A stretch of DNA of 64,000 bases from Rotaria sordida (GCA_905250125.1 CAJNOL010001034.1:20475-84474), one strand, 5' to 3'; shown: positions 35,590 to 47,200, counted from the stretch's first letter. The notes: generated by a model not told the origin, from the sequence alone. Translations and numbers: made by a program.

Positions 35590-38380
35590 CAAAGGATCCT
35601 ATCAAAAATCATCATATTTTCCCCCGTTCCGGAAACATTATAAAATGAAAGGTATCTTACGAGGGAGGTACCCCAACTGTTTAAAAGCTTTTGACTCCAT
35701 CTTTTGGCTATAAGTAGGTTTCAGTAAGACTAAGAAAACTCTAAAAGGATTCATGCCCATGGTTCTTCCTTCCCAAGATACAACCATTATGTATGTCAAA
35801 AAACAGGCTTTCTATCGGCTTTTTGAAAAAATTGTTTCCCGTAGGTCTAAAAATTTTGGACTTTAAACATATTCAAGAAAATCGATTATGGGTACTGATA
35901 TATATAGATTTCAATTATCAATTCGATTAAACTACGAAGAACTAAAGATTTAATAGCAAAGCACCAAATCTGAAACAATTTTTTTTATATATGAGAAACA
36001 AAAAAATGATATAATATGTAAGTTAAACTATAAGTGTAGAGAAAGTAAAATCTTATTTGATGGTAGTGGTACTCTGTGTAGAAATGATGAAAGCATAATA
36101 CGTTCCGACATCACAAACAACAAATAAAACCAAGAGTTGAACATCTTTCTCCGTTGCATAAAGACGATTCGAAAGAGAAGCAAGCTTCAGCAATATTGTA
36201 AAAGTGGCCAGGATGAGTATTCGTGTATCCGCTCGCGAACCAACCGCACTGTATGAGTTTACGAAAGAGAGGTGCTGCCATTTGAGAATATGCGAGTGAT
36301 ACCAGTTTAATTAAATTATTTCGATCAGATATTTGAATATTCAATTGGTCGAGAGCAATTCGATCATATATACGACGAATAATACCTTTAATTTGCCTGT
36401 TGAAATAAATATCAAGCGGATGTATCTTGTCCGTCGTCTTGTCGGCTATTTGTAGTCGTTTCAAACCTTTCACTTTCCTATAGATTTTATCGTCGTTTTG
36501 TCCTCGCCATGAATCAGAAAGAAGTTGACATTTTTTAGACATATTTGGAATGAGAACATAGTCACGCCAATACTCAACATGCGAACTAGTGAGTTTTCCA
36601 GACTTCGAACAGGTATCAATAATATTATCAGCTCGAAACATTTGGGATTGAACATCTAAAATTGAGCAAAGGTTAATAAACTTTAAGAGGTTGAGAATTT
36701 AAAATTCACCTTCACTTATTCGACCGTTCGATTCCTGAAGACATAAAAAAAGAGGTCCAATGACCTGCCCCTCCATATTAACAATAGATTGAATAGTATA
36801 GCAATGAAAATTTGCGTTTTGAGATGTTACTGAACCTATTGTCGTCTTTTCTCCTTTAAACGTAAGTGTTCGATTGCTTCGAAATTCCTTTACCAAATTA
36901 ACTTGATCCGTATTAAAGATTTCATATGAAGAATAATTTTTCATCTCTGCTCGGACTACATTAACAAATTCTCCAGCTGATGCATTAATTTCGTCGACAT
37001 TTTTTCTCGAATGTCTACTAACAACTTTAGAAACTTTCCAAGAAACAATTCGATATTTTTGTTTGAAATACGTAAGCCAATGTTTGGAAGCGGAAAATTC
37101 GTTTATTGATAGTTGTCGAGCTTTCATTATACCCCAGCGTATCAGATCCGCATCATGAATACAAAGAGATTGTTCGCGAGCATCTTTAAACAAGCCGAAT
37201 ACAAACAAATTGATCTCTGCTACTTTTTGTCTCACTGATCCACCAAGACGAACGTACTCTCGAAAGCAAGAAATGTCTTATTGATGACGAATGCAACGAA
37301 ATCGATAAGCAACGGTCTTCCAACTATGTGCTCGTTTTCCATTCTTGTCAGTTTCATCATAATAGTTCAGCACCTTCTTCATATAATCGAGGGAAAATTC
37401 TTCTCCTGATTGTCCATCACTTCCTATTGTTTCTTCTTGTGACTCTGAATGTGAGTCACTTTCTTCCATTGCTTCTGCAGATTCTTCGTACTCATGGCAT
37501 TCACTTGCTTCAAATTCATCTTCTGATAAATCCTCGGATGAATCTGTCTCATCAAGTGTAGATTCATCATGAATTTCAAATGATGAGGCTGATAAAAAAT
37601 TTTAAATAGTTTCGAAGACATGCTCGATCAGTTGTTGGACTTGTTTATCTCTTGTCGATCGGTAGATATCATTCCTTAAAACACGTTCAGATAGCATAGT
37701 TATAATATCAGCTGCTTCGATCACCTTTTTAGCTCAATAATAGTTAGCGATACAAGATTTATATATATATATATACATCAAGCACTACGCACCAACATCT
37801 GTATAGCACACACGTAGTCGACAAGTATAAACAACTGTTTTTCTTTTTCTTTTTTATTCTGTCTCCTCTATGAGAGTTTAACTTTACATGTCTTATACAA
37901 TTAGAATTTGATGTTTTTGGCTCCAAGAAAAGAACTAAATTGAAATTAATTCTACAGACAGCTATTTGTGGGACTAGCTGTAAAAAAAATTAACGCTAAA
38001 GTCATTACGATTCCAGAAAACGATTTTTTCAAAAAAGCCGATAAAAAGCCTGTTTTTTGACATACATAATGGTTGTATCTCGGGAAGGAAGAACCATGGA
38101 CATGAACCCTTTTAGAGTTTTCTTAGTCTCACTGAAACCTACTTATAGACAAAAGATAGAGTCAAAAGCTTTTAAACAGTTGGGGTACCTCCCTCGTTCG
38201 TTGTCTAATTTTTTTTTGAAGGCCGTACAGAGAATCCTGACATTCTATAAGTTTTTATTCACGAAAGGAACAAGATCTGAATAAACCAATATCAAAGCAG
38301 TTATATATTACTAAAATACTTTCATTTTATAATGTTTCCGGAATGGGGGAAAATATGATGATTTTGGATAGGATCCTTTT
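35590..38380 (-). mobile_element. Tigger/Tc5-like DNA transposon with long terminal inverted repeats
   Basis: The left arm (35590 to about 35847) and right arm (about 38010 to 38380) are inverted copies. Shared parts include AAAGGATCCTATC at the outer edge, CATCATATTTTCCCCC, CCGGAAACATTATAAAATG, GAGGGAGGTACCCCAACTGT, TTTAAAAGCTTTTGACTC and ATACAACCATTATGTATGTC. The left arm lacks about 130 bp present in the right arm (around 38200-38320). Between the arms, on the minus strand, lies a decayed transposase (separate entry). The right end is 39 bp from the first recognisable residue of a piggyBac pseudogene. No clear target duplication was found. Confidence 0.8.
36111..37589 (-). pseudogene. DDE transposase, Tigger/Tc5-like, decayed
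   Basis: Read on the minus strand: an acidic N-terminal segment from the acceptor-like site at 37590 (SSFEIHDESTLDETDSS...), then SWKTVAYRFRCIRHQ, an in-frame TAA at 37278-37280 where relatives have Gln, then FREYVRLGGS, a helix-turn-helix/CENP-B-like part, and the DDE domain. Catalytic candidates are Asp in FNTDQV, Asp in LLSDSWRGQND and Asp in IHPLDIYFNRQ. A GT-AG intron (36656-36709) joins GRISEG to DVQSQMFRADN in phase. The C-terminus (GWFASGYTNTHPGHFYNIAEAC...FICCL) is as expected for the family. The single CAA-to-TAA change makes it a pseudogene unless read through; otherwise it is well preserved and therefore fairly young. Confidence 0.75.
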
Positions 38381-38418
38381 AGCATTTTTCGAACAAAAAT
38401 AACAAAAATTCGAACTAA

Positions 38419-39519
38419 GATAGGCTGTTCAAGTTGAAACCACTCGTGGATTTACTGAAAGCGAGATTTTTGTCAATATATATGCCTGGCTCGTTTATTA
38501 CTATCGACAAAACTATGATACCATGGCGTGGCAGGCTTTTGTTTAAACAACACATTCCTGGAAAAGCGTACAAGTACGGCGTAAAGATGTACAAGCTAGC
38601 AACTACCAATGGATATACCTGAAATTATGTGATCTATACTGGTGAGCAAGATCCCATGACAGGTCTTGGGCATGCTCAAATAGTGGCAATCAATTTATTA
38701 GATGGTCTTTCGGGATGTTATAGAACTGTAGTAGCTGATAACTTCTTTACCAATATTTCTCTTGAGAAACGTTTGTTAGGACACGATACGTGTCTTACTG
38801 GAACATTAAGAAATAATCGTGCCGAATCGGAAAGCAAAGTTCTTCAGAAAAACCTTAGATGCAGTGAAGTTTACAGGCTCGAGAATAAAGACGGCATAAA
38901 ATTAATCATGTGGAAAGACAAAAAAGAAGTCTTGATGATATCGACAAGATCATCGCATTCAGCAACTGTGGTGCACTCTGGAAAGACTAATAGTAAAAAC
39001 GAATGTATCATGAAGCTACAAGTTGTAATAGATTATAACGAAGAGAGACAATGTAGTGATTTATCGGATCAGCTATCAGCGTATTACGCGCGCCTCAGAA
39101 GCTTAAGAAAGTGGTACTGAAAGGTGGCATTTGAGTTGGTTCTTGGGACGGCAATAGTAAATAGTTATTTGATTTACAAGAAAAGCTATTACTCGAGCGC
39201 CGTGACCATTGTACAGTTTTGCGAAAGTCTTCTCCAATATCTACTGCTTGGTACGCCATTAGAGAAGCTGAAACCTGATCCGAAACAATAATCAGCAAGT
39301 CGTTCGAAGTGCAAACTCGCTGATTACAAGCTCGAAGAACAGAGAGGATCTATGCGCAATGTCGACAGACGCTGTACTGGCTGCTACGCAAAGAAAAGAG
39401 CACAGCAGTCAAGAGAAGCGAACTATGCGACAGCAAAGAAATTAAAAACTTTCTGTTCTGACTGTGATAATTGTTTTTGTCTTGATTGTTTTAATAACAA
39501 GCATCATGCTATGGAATAA
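38419..39519 (+). pseudogene. piggyBac transposase fragment with internal stops
   Basis: One continuous frame carries the C-terminal two thirds of a piggyBac transposase: DRLFKLKPLVDLL, ITIDKTMIPWRGRLLFKQHI, VVADNFFTN, DYNEERQCSDLSDQL, LRSLRKWY, KVAFELVLGTAIVNSYLIY, and a C-terminal Cys-rich (zinc-binding) segment with CTGC and CSDC..CFCLDC. All three catalytic Asp positions (IDK, ADN, SDL) are present. The frame is broken by stops at 38620-38622 (TGA at a Trp position), 39118-39120 (TGA at an Arg position) and 39289-39291. The first two fit single G-to-A or C-to-T changes. The N-terminal third is absent, also on the far side of the Tigger-like element. It is a dead copy. Confidence 0.85.
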
Positions 39520-41760
39520 AAGACTCAAATAAAGTACTGAAGGTAGAATAGATGACACAGTATGTTTAACCTCTTGCCAAAGAAAAAAGCAAAAGAAAGT
39601 GCTTTTCTATACAGTTTCTCGTTAAAACATAGCCTGGCCTATCGGTAGGCCACATCGTACCGAATTTGTTAAGTAGACAGCTGCTTCGACATTTCCTAGT
39701 CTTATTATATTGAACAGTCTTCTGAAGGCTGAACACATGAAACAAAGTAATTGGTTCACGTTATAATTGAAAAAACAAATTAATATACTAAGTGAATGGT
39801 CATACTGTAAAAACAATGTAAAATAAAAACCCTTCAACAATGTTGGGTAGGGGTGTCGCATTAAAGCTAGCATTAGTATTTATTAGTGCTAATTCTCATG
39901 CTTTTGGTATCAATATTATTTTTTACCCTAATGCTTTGGCATTATTTTGTGTTAGCGTTATTAACACTGAGGTGTTAGCATTAGGTTAACGATTAATATA
40001 ATGCTAATATATATACTCTATGGAACTTTTGACGACTATCTAGACATGATAATGATATAGGTGTGCGTGCTGGAATGGATGTCAATGCGGGTGTGGAATG
40101 TGGATGAATAGGTGGGGGGTGTAGGTGTAGGGCGTGGGTATAGATGAAGAGAAGATTGACACCCACACCCACACCGTTTTTCTTTCGACACATCTTTAAG
40201 TGCTCTCTTTATAAGAGAGATAGAGCCGATTCAATCTTTGCACACTATATAGTTATGCTATAAAAAATGTCTCTAGGTTAGCGAGCAGAAAATTGTCGTG
40301 GTAATCAACGAAAGAGAAATTCTTTCCATCTACTTTGAATGAGAAAAAAAAGTTTTTCTTTTCTTCTGCAAAAAAAGAAAATTGATATTTTTTTTGATGA
40401 AAAGAACGAGCAAAGGGAATTTTTTTTGTTTAACTTACTGCAATCTTTTTGATGTTAGTAATGTATGGAAGCACTTAAAAGTGTAGATTGCCGCTTGCAT
40501 TATACATTGCTACATTTTAAGAATAGAGGAAAAATAAAATACAAAATTCTGGTTTCCATGACATTATTGTTTTACGGAGAATGTAACGTCATATCATCAG
40601 GTCTTTTTCTTTGACTGTAATATTCTCTCATGAAAGGAGTCATCAATTTTCTTTATTGCTTCAACCAACTCAATACTATTTATGAAAATTAAAAGTATAT
40701 AAAGAAAAGCACCAGTTTGCATCGTTTCATTTTTAGTTTGAAAAAGGAGGATAGGACTATCTCAAACAGCGCACACTGTAATATTTGTTCAAATAATCAA
40801 ATACTTGGTGAGTATTGTCACAGATATAAAGTAGGGGATATTCACTACTGATTGACAGTTTAAAGTGCTGTTCTTATTTATAGATTTATAAAAAGAACTA
40901 AAACTCATGATATACCGGAAAGATAATATTTTCTTCAAAATGTATTATAATTTTATCTGTAAACTTATATGATATCCAAAATGATGTTATTCTGTTTCTT
41001 CATATAAAAATAGTAGTGAAAACAAAATATAACAATATCAAAGTATTCTATGGCAGATGAGTAGCCTATTCGATTAGAAAAGAGACCTTTGCATACTTTA
41101 ATGAAGTAGCTTTTGAACACATTTGGTTTGAAAAATGTTTCAGTAACCCTGTGTATTAGAGCTGGAACCGATTGACTTTTTTCCAACTGATGAGAATAGG
41201 CTATTCCGATTATAGGCTTGAACCAGCGAAAAAGTCTCCTTCAGAAGTTGTTTAATACAGAAGATCGTAGTATTTCCGACAAAAGTGAATGAAGCACGTT
41301 AAAGTAATTCATGAAAATAAGGTATGGATACACTCGGTCTGATCTTATTACATTTTTATTGAAAATAATTTCTTCTACTTAAATAACTATGTTTAGATTT
41401 GCTCGTAATCTCATTTTTTCCATATACTGTCACAATCTAGGCACAAATTTATGTCGGATATCGACATGGCTGCTTATATTGGAAAGAAAAAGAAAATACA
41501 ATGAAAAATTCACACAAAAAGAGAAGACATAAAAGAGAAGTTTCTAATTACATACACTGTCTTGGTTATCATACCGCTTCGCTCTTACTTTTCTTTTCTG
41601 TCCAATTAAATTTTCCTTGCCCGTCTTCCAACTTCTTCTCACCAAACTTATGTCTTAGTGAGTATCAATTGAAAAAAAGAGGATAGGAACAACAAAATAA
41701 TCATTGAAAAAGAAGATGACACCAAGAGACAACTAAAAGAATTACTAGAAAAAAATAGAA
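39520..41760. other. AT-rich region between the piggyBac and Mutator-like remnants
   Basis: No supported gene. 39840-40020 is a run of TTAG/CTAATGC-type low-complexity sequence. Hairpin H5 follows at 40059-40175. The minus-strand ORF at 40965-41186 and the plus-strand ORF at 41501-41686 have no recognisable features. Confidence 0.5.
40059..40175. repeat. telomere-like hairpin H5
   Basis: A long G-rich arm (GGTGTGCGTGCTGG ... GGTGGGGGGTGTAGGTGTAG) reaches about 40145, and after a short loop comes the C-rich arm GACACCCACACCCACACC. The arms are unequal in length. Confidence 0.75.
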
Positions 41761-41831
41761 GGATGTGGCTGTAAGTGTGTAGGTGTAGATGAAGGTAAAG
41801 ATGACTAGGACAGCCATACCCATACCAACAC
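41761..41831. repeat. telomere-like hairpin H6 (left end of the MULE)
   Basis: The G-rich arm GGATGTGGCTGTAAGTGTGT... and the C-rich arm ACAGCCATACCCATACCAAC enclose a loop of about 20 bp. More degenerate than H1 or H4. Confidence 0.6.
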
Positions 41832-41860
41832 TTGATAAACTTGAATTTGGTGGAAAAATT

Positions 41861-41965
41861 AAAATGTCGAAAGGTAAAATTACCGAAAAAAACCAAGGAA
41901 AAATGTCGAAAATAAAGATATCGAAGGACAAAAATGTAGAAGGATAAAAATGTCGAAAGACCTTG
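41861..41965 (+). repeat. AAAAATGTCGAAAGG subterminal array
   Basis: Six or so degenerate units of 14-17 bp with the core ATGTCGAAAGG(A)TAAAA. The complementary array stands at 44022-44230 and a third copy at 46829-46965. Confidence 0.7.
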
Positions 41966-42139
41966 AAAGACTATGAAAATCGGATGGAGATGATTGTTAT
42001 TTTAGTTTTATGATAAGGACCTTTTATTTAAGTATGAGATTCATGACAATTATAATTTGAGAAAAAAGTTTTTAACAGTAATAAAAACTATACAATAATG
42101 AAATAACAAACATAGCTGAGTGCATCATATAATATTAAA

Positions 42140-43735
42140 CGAATACATTTTATTTTGTTTTCTTTGCAACTAAGTATGATAATCCAGTAAGAAGATTAGA
42201 TACATTCATAAGTTTATTAGAAAATCGATTTTGAAGTGTATCGATACGATGTTTAATAACTGTTGTTCGAATATTTTTTGGTTTTGTTGCACCAACAGAT
42301 CACTGAATCGCGATATATTGTACCCTTTTCTCTACATTTTGCATAAACTTTATAAAGGTCACAAATGTTAGGATGATGTCGATATATGCGAACATTCAGC
42401 CTGTTGTGCTATCTTTTGAAAAGAAAGAGAATAACTTTCAAATTCTATCTGTTATTCTCACCTTCGCAAATATTGTTTGTTCGCATCTCACATTTAGACA
42501 TGTTCCATAACTCTATATTTAACAAATAAATTTCTTTCAACATAAAGTAATAAATCTTGAATAGAAATAGCATTTAATTGATCAGTAGCAACACGAATTT
42601 CACTAAAACCACTTATCACTTGCTCCTACGCCATTAAAGCTAATATCATGACTTTTCTGCATAATATTCTTAAACATTCATCAGCTAAATAATCCTGTTG
42701 CATTTCCAAATTTGTTATTTGACGATAAATGGCTTGACAAGAATGAAAAAAAAGGCAACATGTTTTGCTGACGGAATCTAGAAATAAATCAGTGAAAAAC
42801 GAACTAAAGTCTATTTCATAGCATTTATCATTCATCTCTAATTTGATAACGGGTATAACACCAGATTCAAAATCAGTCATGATCATTGTAGGTGGAAAAA
42901 TTGTACCATATTCTAATGCCATTTGTTTAAGTTCACTGAAAATATGTCTGTATGTAACAGCTGTTTTATTGGCTAACAAGCAAAAGGCACATGGCACACT
43001 TTAAATAAAAAAAGAATTATTTCATATAGAAGAACTGTTGCTTACATTAATCAAAAAATATTTCATGGATTATATATATTTGAGTGAAATGCAGCAGACT
43101 TTTTGAATATATGCCGTCCATATATACAATAGGTGATTGAAATAGTAAATCTAGTTGACGATCGCTAGAAAATATTAACACACGTTAACGTCGTGCGATT
43201 AATTCATCACATAATAGGAAACATTTTCCATGAATAGTTGTTTTATAATCATCAGAAACATCGAATGAACATGATTGTGGTAATAATAGCACCACCTTTT
43301 GTCAAGCTTTAGTAACACTCAGACCTATTAAATGAAAAAGAAATACAACTAAGTATTGACTCTTAACAAATATACCAATTTCATGATATACAGGTAAGAT
43401 AGCCAAAATTGTTGAGCTTACAGTTGTGTTCGAAATTTCTTGCTCATAAATCATAGAAATCGGCAAGAGTTCATTGACAGCTCGTTGTTTTATTTTGTGA
43501 CAAACTTCTCCAGCTGTAACCATATCAGGATTAGGTTCATGATTGTGTTGATCTGTACCACCATATAGATATGTATCACTTGGATCTGTATGTACATAAA
43601 TTTTGCATCCATTACTAATGCACACCTAATACTTTTTACTAGCTGGTTTTTTCTTGCATTTGTATAAATAATTAATTGTTCAATACTAACAGTGATTGCT
43701 CTTTGTTTGACATAATAAATGTAATATTAGTATCA
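42140..43735 (-). pseudogene. FLYWCH/Mutator-like transposase, decayed
   Basis: On the minus strand, from about 43710: LFIQMQEKTS, then KY-stop-VCISNGCKIYVHTD...DQHNHEPNPD, a FLYWCH zinc finger whose Trp codon has become TAG. Next comes a helical region (YEQEISNTTVSSTILAILP), then a MULE core at 42626-42997: PCAFCLLANKTAVTYRHIFSELK, MTDFESGVIPVIKLE (with a catalytic-type Asp in TDFE), CLFFHSCQAIYRQI and DYLADECLRI. The C-terminal part, about 42620-42150, continues through a TAG and frame changes (QVISGFSEIRVATDQLNAIS; HRIDTLQNRF). Several stops and frameshifts make it inactive. Assignment rests on the order FLYWCH then MULE domain. Confidence 0.65.
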
Positions 43736-44021
43736 TATTTCTCAGACCGCTTGGGTGTTATATCTATGATCAAATTTAATTGATTTCAGTTATTGATGTT
43801 ATGTTAGATTAAGTATACATATAATGGATATTTATTTTGTTTGTTTGCTTAGTTGTGTGGATTATACTTTGTTGATCCTCATGACCAGTTATGTAATCGA
43901 CCAATGATACTACTTAAAAGTATAATGCATTATACTTATCAACTGTTAGCATCCTCTTTCTTCAAATGCTCTAAACAATATCGTTACGGTGTTCAACTTC
44001 TTTGACTTCAAATAGTGCAAG

Positions 44022-44230
44022 ATTCTTTCGACATTCTCACTATCGACCTTTTAATCTTTCGATATTTTAACTTTTGATACTTCTATTTTCAATATTTTTA
44101 TTCTCAATTTTGTTACCTGTTGATATTTTTACTTCCGACATTCTTATTTCTGCATTTTTACTTTGACATTTTTATCTCGACGTTTTTATTTGGACATTTT
44201 TATGTTCAGCATTTTTACCTTTGACGTTAT
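44022..44230 (-). repeat. TTCGACATTTTTA subterminal array (right end of the MULE)
   Basis: About a dozen degenerate units with core TTTCGACATTTTTA or GACATTTTTATCTC, complementary to the left-end array at 41861-41965. Confidence 0.7.
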
Positions 44231-44240
44231 TCCACTGAAT

Positions 44241-44274
44241 CACACACCCACACTCACACCCATACCCACACCCA
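44241..44274. repeat. C-rich telomere-like block H7
   Basis: Only the C-rich arm is present (CACACACCCACACTCACACC and on). It is placed as the mirror image of the G-rich side of H6. Confidence 0.7.
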
Positions 44275-44326
44275 GCAAAAGAGCGTGTGAATCAATCTAT
44301 TCAGGAGCACTATTTTGTTTGTTTAG

Positions 44327-45667
44327 ATGTCAAATTTTATATCTATCTACAGTATTTTTATCGGCATTCTCACAATAATTATTATAGCACAAATATGCTT
44401 AAGTATATCGCGGAAATTCCTTTTAATAAAATATAAGTTGTCGGTTAGCGAATATTCTCGACATACGCACACTACACTTCCGAATCATCGATTACTGATA
44501 TGGATCACTGCATATGATGAGAAACAAGATAGAGACATGTATGTAGTGCATCAGCTGTCGATGGCTCATGATCTATGCAATACTACTCATGCAAACATGA
44601 GTGTGCGTCTGATCATTGGTACCTGCTCTTCAAATTGGATTATAAACAAGCAGTTGTCTGATTTTCAAATTCGACATAAAGATTTAATGAAAAGTTCTAA
44701 TAGTTCAAATTATCTGGGTGCACCAGATGGAACCAAGGTTCTTGTTCATTTTCAATGAAAATGTGTCGACTACGCGATTTTTTTCTATACGACAAATTTA
44801 GGACTCGCGTTACCCTCTGAACACAGAGATTACTTTTCAAAGAACTTGTTACTTTTCGATTGGTTCTGGTATTCAGAAGAAGATCTCACTTCCACTTCAA
44901 CAGTGTATTGGAAGCTTGTTAATGACACTTCATATACATTGTTCAATATGTCAGCGAATGAAACAAAAGAATTGATTTCACTTTACATGCATAAGGTTAG
45001 TCTTCCTCCTCAAACAACATTCGGTCGGTTATATTTTCTTCCGGGACTATTACGATTCGAGACTCAAACTTCGAAGTTGAATGACTCTTTACCTTTTCCT
45101 CAGCAATTAAACCAAATATTTCTTACTGATTTGGGATTGGCAACTTCGCCGACAATTAATTCTCTTGTTAAATTTGATAAACGATGGTGGATAGCACCAA
45201 CAAATCCTTATTCTGCTTACTATTTGTTGCCCCAAGCTCATCTCTACAATATCATAAAAACCAGTGAGTGGTCAACTATTCGCGATAGGACATATCGAGA
45301 ATGGTTCGCCACTCTTAGTTTAACCAGCGCTCATGGATACATTAAAGTTACATCACTTACTGATATAAAGAATTACGTCGTGCACCATGCGACTAATCGA
45401 TATATTAATAGTGCTGCACATCATATGCCAAGGCTCTCGATGATAATTCAAGAGCTTGGATTTACAAGTTTCGCTGACAAGTGCGTCCCAGAGTCGGATC
45501 TACTGGAAGCAGACCTTATGAATTATAGAAAAAATCATACTCATGACATAGGACAATGTTTTCCACTTTCATTCACTATACTATCTGATCATGATGGAAA
45601 AGTAATTTGTGATGTACTTTCGAAGTATCATTCTAGGAAAAAGTCGAATCAGACAAAAGGTCAATGA
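44327..45667 (+). pseudogene. type II membrane, glycosyltransferase-like protein with one in-frame stop
   Basis: One frame of 447 codons runs from the ATG at 44327 to the TGA at 45665-45667 and is interrupted only by TGA at 44756-44758. An N-terminal signal anchor (SIYSIFIGILTIIIIAQICL) is followed by a luminal-type region: LLIWITAYDEKQDRDMYVVHQLS, SVRLIIGTCSSNWII, GAPDGTKVLVHF, (stop), KCVDYAIFF, DWFWYSEEDL, LPGLLRFET, NPYSAYYLLPQAHL. Several Asn-X-Ser/Thr sites fit a Golgi or ER protein. The pattern of an acidic EED motif followed by a 'LPGLLRFE' block and 'NPYSAYYLL' is reminiscent of uncharacterised eukaryotic glycosyltransferase-like proteins, but I cannot name the family. Both halves look well conserved, so the stop is probably recent (or an error). 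The gene begins about 50 bp after the MULE end. Confidence 0.55.
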
Positions 45668-45996
45668 AATGATGCAATCGTACACAACACAGTGTTTCAA
45701 AAATTCACAAGAAAATAATATATGAGATCCTAGTGCCACTATATTGGAGTGTCATCACTTACGAAATACTTAGCCATGCTCGGCGAACTGCTTCATCAGA
45801 ACCCTTTCTCTCTACGCTTTTCTTCTCCTTTTTCGCGTTTTGATTGGTTTATTTCTTTTTCTCTGTTACTTCTGCTATTTTTTTCCCAGTCTTGTTTCAG
45901 TACTAACAGCTCATAATTGTATGTTACAATCACTACTGAAAAGTCCTTGACTGATCAGACATTCGTCTGCTATTCTACAAGCAAGCTTATCAGAAA

Positions 45997-46232
45997 GGTG
46001 CGGTATGTATGGGGTGGGATGTGTAGTGTGGGTGTAGATGAGTGTGTGGATGTGGGGTGATCGTGAATGAGGTGCGGTTTTCTGTGGGTGGATATGGGGA
46101 GTGTGGGTGGATTTACAAAACGGCTACACTAATCCGTACATGCACATCCGATACCCACACCCCACGTCCCCACGCCCCCACACCCACGCTCTATTCCACA
46201 CATCCACATTCCACACTCATACCATCCACCCC
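45997..46232. repeat. telomere-like hairpin H8, the largest copy
   Basis: The G-rich arm of about 125 bp (GGGGTGGGATGTGTAGTGTG and on, to GTGGGTGGATTT) is followed by a loop with ACAAAACGGCTACACTAATC and a C-rich arm of about 80 bp (CCCACACCCCACGTCCCCAC and on). Confidence 0.8.
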
Positions 46233-46612
46233 TATTCATAATTTGAATGAAACATCGTATGTTGGTTCGGATAGCCGCTCCAAATTTTGTTACTAAGACA
46301 CACTACATGTTTTCTTCAATACTGTCTTATACAATGTTGACGATGATCTGATAATAATCAAGTCATAATTCGCTGTTACTTTTACAGTAGAACCTGTTGC
46401 ATCCATAGGACTGTGAACTTCACACAATTAGAGTTGGATACAATTGGTTTCGAAAAGAGGCATGCATTTATTTCAAAAGTTAAGGCTATAAAAAATGGAA
46501 ATATAGCTGAAAAATACATCTCCTAGCCAGACAAACTCTTTTTGGGGAAAAATTAGTGTGTAACGTTAATTTATTGATGAAAAGATAAGTCATCAATAAT
46601 GCTGATTTTTTC

Positions 46613-46692
46613 GTGGGTGTGGTTGTCGATGTGGAAGTCATGATAGTCTTCATCAGCAAACACTCGCAAACCCTATTCACACCCACATCCAT
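46613..46692. repeat. telomere-like hairpin H9
   Basis: The G-rich arm GTGGGTGTGGTTGTCGATGT and the C-rich arm CACACCCACATCCAT flank a loop of about 35 bp. A TGTCGAAAG array follows about 137 bp later, the same order as at the left end of the MULE. Confidence 0.7.
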
Positions 46693-46828
46693 CTAGATTT
46701 TCAAAATGCACTGGAATTGTTTTGTCTACAATGGTGATGCTTAATATGAAATGTTTTATTTGGAGAGTGACAAGTGTCAGGCTAAAAATCATCCAAATCA
46801 ATGATTAGATGGGAAGAGGCTGAAAACA

Positions 46829-46965
46829 AAGATATCGGAAGGAAAAATGTCGAAAAAATTTGTTACAGAAAAAATATAGAAAAGAAAAACGTCGAAACGT
46901 CAAAATATCTAAAAGAAAAAGATCGAAAGAAAAAAGTGTGAAAAGAAAAATATCGAAAGTTATGA
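46829..46965 (+). repeat. TGTCGAAAG-type array, solo copy
   Basis: Degenerate units such as GATATCGGAAGG, AAATGTCGAAAA, AACGTCGAAACG and AATATCGAAAG. Together with H9 it resembles one terminus of the MULE without an internal part. Confidence 0.6.
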
Positions 46966-47200
46966 CTATAAAATGCCGCGCGGTTCCAATCTTTTAAATA
47001 TTCTTCATTTCGTTGATCCATACTTGTGTTGATGTTCATCACTCTGATTACAATATATATATACATTCGTAATAGAATGAATTACATTCCATTATTCTAA
47101 TCTCTTTTCCATTGACATCTATACATTACTTCTTCTTTGATTCGTATTCAAATTAAAGCTCATTATCGACAAACGAAATGAATGATATGAACTTATTTAA

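Larger units (their letters stand above)
41761..44274 (-). mobile_element. Mutator-like (MULE) element with telomere-like ends
   Basis: The left side reads: telomere-like hairpin H6 (41761-41831), then an array of AAAAATGTCGAAAGG-type units (41861-41965). The right side mirrors it: an array of the complementary CTTTCGACATTTTTA-type units (44022-44230), then a C-rich telomere-like block, CACACCCACACTCACACCC and on (44241-44274). Between them, on the minus strand, lies a FLYWCH/MULE transposase remnant. The mirrored order of the two ends indicates long, degenerate terminal inverted repeats, as is usual for Mutator-like elements. Exact termini and a target duplication (usually 8-11 bp) could not be fixed. 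Confidence 0.6.
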
